Below, piece by piece: positions 7,418 to 10,299 of a stretch of DNA of 10,299 bases. The stretch spans positions 1 to 10,299 of the forward strand of contig DOZA01000151.1 of assembly GCA_003518245.1 (NCBI GenBank). The letters run 5' to 3'. Source of the DNA: Bacteroidales bacterium. GTDB lineage: Bacteria; Bacteroidota; Bacteroidia; Bacteroidales; VadinHA17. The notes under the pieces are model-generated. The model made no database searches. It saw only the letters and a program-made list of their open reading frames with translations, and was not told the DNA's origin. Position numbers and translations under genes: made by a program. The first letter of the stretch is position 1, and each line of letters starts with the position of its first letter.

Positions 7418-8129
7418 TTTGCTTATCGACAGAAATACAGATTTTCAGGAAGGACAATTAATGTTGTTTGATAAACCTCTTTACTGGACATCCTTTGACC
7501 TGGTAAAGAAAGTAAAGAACATCATCAGGAATGCATACGGGTACAAACAGATCAAGGTTGGCCATGCCGGGACACTTGATCCCCTGGCAGGTGGATTGAT
7601 GATAATATGCACCGGGAAGTATACAAAAAAGATAAATGAATTGCAGGATAGTAATAAGGAATATATTGCAGTACTGCGTTTTGGAGAGACTACCCCTTCA
7701 TATGATCTTGAAACGGAAGTAGACTCAAAATATGAAACAAGGCATATAAATGAGGATTTGATAAAACAAGCACTTCGTTATTTTGAAGGGGAATATGACC
7801 AGGTACCTCCTGTTTTTTCTGCAAAAAATGTCAATGGGAAAAGAGCTTATGAATATGCCCGCAAAGGCGTGGAGGTAGAGATGAAAGCAAAGAGGATTAC
7901 ATTTCATGAGCTGGAGTTGATGCGATATGACCCACCCATGGCAACCATAAGGATATTATGCAGTAAGGGTACCTATGTGCGTTCTTTTGCCAGGGATCTG
8001 GGTAAATATCTTGATAGTGGTGCTTACCTGTCAGAACTGATGAGGACAGCCATAGGAGAGTATAAGCTGGAGAATGCTATGCAGATAACTGATTTTGAAC
8101 AACTTTTGAATTTTTTCCGAGAGTCTTGA
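7410..8129 (+). CDS. truB: tRNA pseudouridine(55) synthase TruB
   Basis: The protein (up to 239 residues) converts U55 in the T-loop of elongator tRNAs to pseudouridine. KVGHAGTLDPLAGGLMIICTGK (49-70) is the TruB active-site block with catalytic Asp57. FDKPLYWTSFD (20-30), KEYIAVLRFGETTPSYD (83-99), the QVPPVFSAKNVNGKRAYEYARKG region and GTYVRSFARDLG near the end are also family blocks. The C-terminal PUA domain of proteobacterial TruB is absent, as usual for short TruB forms. The start is uncertain: TTG at 7410 overlaps uppP by 8 bases, TTG at 7419 begins just after the uppP stop and gives 236 residues, and the first ATG (7461) would cut away the conserved DFQEG lead. All choices without the ATG are non-standard starts. 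Confidence 0.94.
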   Translation: MVSLLIDRNTDFQEGQLMLFDKPLYWTSFDLVKKVKNIIRNAYGYKQIKVGHAGTLDPLAGGLMIICTGKYTKKINELQDSNKEYIAVLRFGETTPSYDLETEVDSKYETRHINEDLIKQALRYFEGEYDQVPPVFSAKNVNGKRAYEYARKGVEVEMKAKRITFHELELMRYDPPMATIRILCSKGTYVRSFARDLGKYLDSGAYLSELMRTAIGEYKLENAMQITDFEQLLNFFRES

Positions 8130-8132
8130 TAA

Positions 8133-8163
8133 TTGTTATGGCAACTAGATTAAATTATTTTTA
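8133..8163 (+). promoter_or_regulatory. Weak promoter candidate for queA
   Basis: TTG (8133-8135), 20 bases, then TATTTTTA (8156-8163), one mismatch from TAnnTTTG, in the 98-base gap between truB and queA. The unusual width of this gap within a tight cluster is the main reason to expect a promoter here. Read-through from the ftsX promoter is the alternative. Confidence 0.3.
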
Positions 8164-8227
8164 TCCTTCGTGAAACAAAAACGGAATTGATACGTACAAG
8201 GGTGGATATTTAAGAAAAACATATAAA

Positions 8228-9277
8228 ATGAAATTATCACAATTTAAGTACACATTACCGCAGGAATTAATAGCATTATACCCGGCGCCTAACAGGGATG
8301 AATCAAGGCTAATGGTTGTTGACAGGAAAACAGGCAAGATAGAGCACAGGGTATTCAAGGAGATAATTGGATATTTCAAGGAGGATGATTTACTTGTTTT
8401 CAATAATACAAAGGTCTTTCCGGCCAGGTTATTTGGCAATAAGGAGAAGACAGGAGCAGAGATCGAAGTTTTTCTTTTACGTGAGCTTAACTGCGAGCAG
8501 CGCCTATGGGATGTACTGGTTGATCCGGCCAGGAAAATAAGGATAGGTAATAAGCTGTATTTTGGTGAAAATGATATGCTTGTTGCAGAGGTTATTGATA
8601 ATACCACTTCAAGAGGAAGAACCCTGCGTTTTCTGTTTGACGGTTCATATGAAGAATTTAAGCAGACATTATACAGCTTGGGAGAGACACCCCTGCCGAA
8701 GTTTATTGAACGACCTGTTGAACCGGAGGATAATGAAAGGTATCAGACTATTTTTGCCAAGCATGAGGGAGCGGTGGCAGCACCTACTGCAGGGCTGCAT
8801 TTCAGCAGGGAGTTGCTCAAGCGTTTCGAGATTTTGGGAGTAAATTTCAGCGAGATAACCCTTCATGTGGGACTGGGCAATTTCAGGAGTGTTGATGTGG
8901 AAGATCTTACCAAGCATAAGATGGATTCGGAAAGGATAATAATCACCGGGGAGGCCAGCGAAAAGGTAAATAAAACAAAAAGAAGGAAAAATAAAATATG
9001 TGCCGTTGGAACCACCGTGGTGAGAACCCTGGAAAGCTCTGTCTCAACAGAAGGATTTTTAAAACCGTTTGACGGTTGGACAAACAAGTTTATCTTTCCC
9101 CCTTACGAGTTCAGCGTACCCGATATGATGGTAAGTAATTTTCATCTTCCTTACTCCACACTCTTAATGATGGTTGCTGCTTTTGGAGGCTATCATCTTG
9201 TATTTGAGGCTTATGAGGAAGCCATAAAGGAGAAATACCGCTTTGGCACATACGGAGACGCGATGTTGATAATCTGA
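8228..9277 (+). CDS. queA: tRNA preQ1(34) S-adenosylmethionine ribosyltransferase-isomerase QueA
   Basis: The 349-residue cytosolic enzyme transfers and isomerises the ribosyl part of S-adenosylmethionine onto 7-aminomethyl-7-deazaguanine at tRNA position 34, forming epoxyqueuosine, the penultimate step of queuosine synthesis. Family blocks occur in order: the N-terminal [25 protein letters not shown] (6-30), [16 protein letters not shown] (55-70), [13 protein letters not shown] (151-163), [22 protein letters not shown] (171-192), [14 protein letters not shown] (209-222), [10 protein letters not shown] (230-239), [11 protein letters not shown] (260-270), [18 protein letters not shown] (304-321) and [11 protein letters not shown] (338-348). 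It is complete with an ATG start. It stands at the end of the ftsX cluster, beside another tRNA-modifying gene, truB, and the hairpin at 9373-9399 ends the unit. Confidence 0.97.
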   Translation: MKLSQFKYTLPQELIALYPAPNRDESRLMVVDRKTGKIEHRVFKEIIGYFKEDDLLVFNNTKVFPARLFGNKEKTGAEIEVFLLRELNCEQRLWDVLVDPARKIRIGNKLYFGENDMLVAEVIDNTTSRGRTLRFLFDGSYEEFKQTLYSLGETPLPKFIERPVEPEDNERYQTIFAKHEGAVAAPTAGLHFSRELLKRFEILGVNFSEITLHVGLGNFRSVDVEDLTKHKMDSERIIITGEASEKVNKTKRRKNKICAVGTTVVRTLESSVSTEGFLKPFDGWTNKFIFPPYEFSVPDMMVSNFHLPYSTLLMMVAAFGGYHLVFEAYEEAIKEKYRFGTYGDAMLII

Positions 9278-9372
9278 AGATTTTATATAATACTATTTAC
9301 TGTAAATCATTTCAGGAAGCGAACCGGGTTCAAAAAACTTCCATATAATTGTTGATAACATTCGACTTTATC

Positions 9373-9399
9373 AAACCGCTGTTGGTCAAATAGCGGTTT
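9373..9399 (+). terminator. Hairpin terminator after queA
   Basis: AAACCGCT (9373-9380) and AGCGGTTT (9392-9399) form a perfect 8-bp stem around an 11-base loop, ending in a run of four T. It lies about 95 bases past the queA stop and would end the ftsX–queA transcript. The A-run on one side and T-run on the other mean it could work in both directions. Confidence 0.7.
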
Positions 9400-9441
9400 T
9401 CCGGAGTAAAAATTCCTTTATCTTTATTCAATTTGGAAATG

Positions 9442-9509
9442 ATGTGTTTAATGCAACCTATGATACAGGATTTTAGTCATTAAATATGATTTAATGTGTT
9501 TCATACAAC
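9442..9509 (+). repeat. Direct repeats flanking a perfect dyad (possible operator region)
   Basis: ATGTGTTTAATGCAAC (9442-9457) recurs as ATGTGTTTCATACAAC (9494-9509), 14 of 16 bases identical, starts 52 bases apart. Overlapping the second copy is the perfect inverted repeat CATTAAAT/ATTTAATG with a 3-base centre (9478-9496). The location, between a terminator and the next gene, suggests regulation of the DUF2341 gene, but A/T-rich chance matches cannot be excluded. Confidence 0.4.
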
Positions 9510-9644
9510 AAAGAGTATGAGCATGCGTATAAAACTTATAATAAAATGTATCGGCTTTTAAAAAAAGAGCATTAAGAGTCGATCATATTTGTATTGGATA
9601 AAGGATTGACTGACTTAATTAAATATTGCCTGCCTGTTGTCAGT

Positions 9645-10299
9645 TTGAAGACCAAGCAGCGTACTTCACCGGGGAAATACATGGTTAGTGTCTTTTTGCT
9701 GCTTTTAATTCCTGTGGTTTTGTCAGGACAATGGCTGGACGGCTATTCTAACAGGATTAAAATAACTATACCGGCAGCACAGATTTCAGGCGCCTCAAAT
9801 CATATTGATTTTCCTGTCCTGGTAAATACTATCCATCCTGATCTGGCAACAACGGTTAACGGGGGATATGTTGAGCATTCCTCAGGCTATGATATAGTTT
9901 TTTCTGAAGACAATGTTAGCACGCTGGATCATCAGGTTGAGAAGTATGATGCTGCAACAGGGGATCTGATAGCTTGGGTGAGAATACCTTTGCTGGATCC
10001 TTCTTCCGATTATGAGTTTTATATTTATTTCGGCAACTATAATATCACAGGTGATCAGTCAACAAGTGACACCTGGAGTTCTGACTATGTTTCAGTCTAC
10101 CATCTGCACGATGATTACGAGGACGGCACGTCCAATGTGAATCACGGAACAAATAGCGGATCCACCGATGCTGCGGGGAAAATCGCCGATGGCCAGGCAT
10201 TTAATGGCTCTCAGTACATTGACCTGGATAACCCTGCGGAAATGAATTTTGGAACAAACGACTGGACTGTCTCGGCATGGATAAACACTAATGCAGGCT
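9645..10299 (+). CDS. Secreted DUF2341/LamG-type protein, partial (C-terminus beyond right edge)
   Basis: About 218 codons are open to the window edge. With the TTG start at 9645 the protein begins MKTKQRTSPGKY and then a hydrophobic stretch VSVFLLLLIPVVLSG before Gln29, a normal signal peptide. The ATG at 9681 (residue 13 here) is the safer codon but would leave the signal peptide without a basic N-terminus. The mature start QWLDGYSNRIKITI, then FPVLVNT, VNGGYVEHSSGYDIVF, LDHQVEKYDAATGDLIAWVRIP and EFYIYFGN is a typical DUF2341 domain (about 30-140). VYHLHDDYEDGT, GKIADGQAFNGSQYIDL and WTVSAWINT (about 150-214) start a concanavalin A-like LamG_3 domain. Such proteins in Bacteroidota are large, surface-exposed and commonly end in a T9SS sorting domain, which would lie outside the window. 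A glycan-binding or adhesive role is inferred only. Confidence 0.85.
   Translation, partial: MKTKQRTSPGKYMVSVFLLLLIPVVLSGQWLDGYSNRIKITIPAAQISGASNHIDFPVLVNTIHPDLATTVNGGYVEHSSGYDIVFSEDNVSTLDHQVEKYDAATGDLIAWVRIPLLDPSSDYEFYIYFGNYNITGDQSTSDTWSSDYVSVYHLHDDYEDGTSNVNHGTNSGSTDAAGKIADGQAFNGSQYIDLDNPAEMNFGTNDWTVSAWINTNAG

Larger units (their letters stand above)
9278..9644. other. Non-coding stretch between queA and the DUF2341 gene
   Basis: About 370 bases without a credible gene; only ORFs of about 14 codons or fewer were seen, without support. It holds the terminator at 9373-9399, a small compound dyad at 9315-9342 (GGAAG/CTTCC enclosing GAACCGGGTTC), and the dyad plus direct repeats at 9442-9509. 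No -33/-7 promoter with good spacing was found for the downstream gene; CATATTTG at 9584-9591 is one mismatch from a -7 element but lacks a -33 partner. Confidence 0.6.

Noticed and set aside
9321..9337. Sequence resembling a tRNA T-loop (GGGTTCAAAA)
   Set aside because: No acceptor, anticodon or D-arm pairing around it; the match is explained by the local GAACC/GGTTC dyad.
9439..9483. 14-codon ORF (MMCLMQP...) in the gap after queA, and similar micro-ORFs such as MSMRIKL near 9518
   Set aside because: They are very short, lie among repeats, and have no ribosome-binding or conservation evidence visible.
9494..9507. TGTG...ACA half-sites resembling a CRP/cAMP box
   Set aside because: They are a poor match to TGTGA-N6-TCACA with wrong spacing; the link to the nearby adenylate cyclase would be wishful.

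Overview
The window is AT-rich DNA from a member of the Bacteroidota, most likely the Bacteroidales/Marinilabiliales side. Four things point there: a PorZ-type protein of the type IX secretion system (T9SS), a Y_Y_Y sensor domain, the ftsX–DUF3098–uppP–truB–queA gene order, and promoters of the Bacteroidota type (TTTG, 19 bases, TAnnTTTG) in place of Shine-Dalgarno-led genes. It reads as ordinary chromosome; no phage, insertion sequence, CRISPR array, tRNA or rRNA was seen.

Left part (1-2315, minus strand): rdgB, which cleans the nucleotide pool, is followed after 33 bases by the 5' two thirds or so of porZ, which runs off the left edge. Centre-left (2361-5358, plus strand): a promoter region divergent from rdgB drives a membrane-bound class III adenylate cyclase with an exported Y_Y_Y domain and a C-terminal domain that looks like an inactivated HD phosphohydrolase. 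A near-perfect promoter overlapping its stop codon then serves ilvE, a branched-chain aminotransferase.

Centre-right (5431-9277, plus strand): a compact envelope and tRNA-modification cluster holds ftsX, a DUF3098 small membrane protein, uppP, truB and queA. The first four are separated by at most 21 bases; queA follows after about 100 bases and may also have its own promoter. A hairpin terminator lies about 95 bases past queA.

Right part (9278-10299): a roughly 370-base non-coding stretch carries the terminator, a perfect 8-bp dyad and a 16-base direct repeat. It is followed by the start of a secreted DUF2341/LamG-type protein cut by the right edge.

The most unusual item is the sensor cyclase: a Y_Y_Y domain without its usual propellers, adenylate-type specificity residues, and an HD fold whose central His-Asp pair has become Val-Lys. 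Non-ATG starts are also frequent (cyclase TTG, ftsX GTG, truB TTG, perhaps the last gene).
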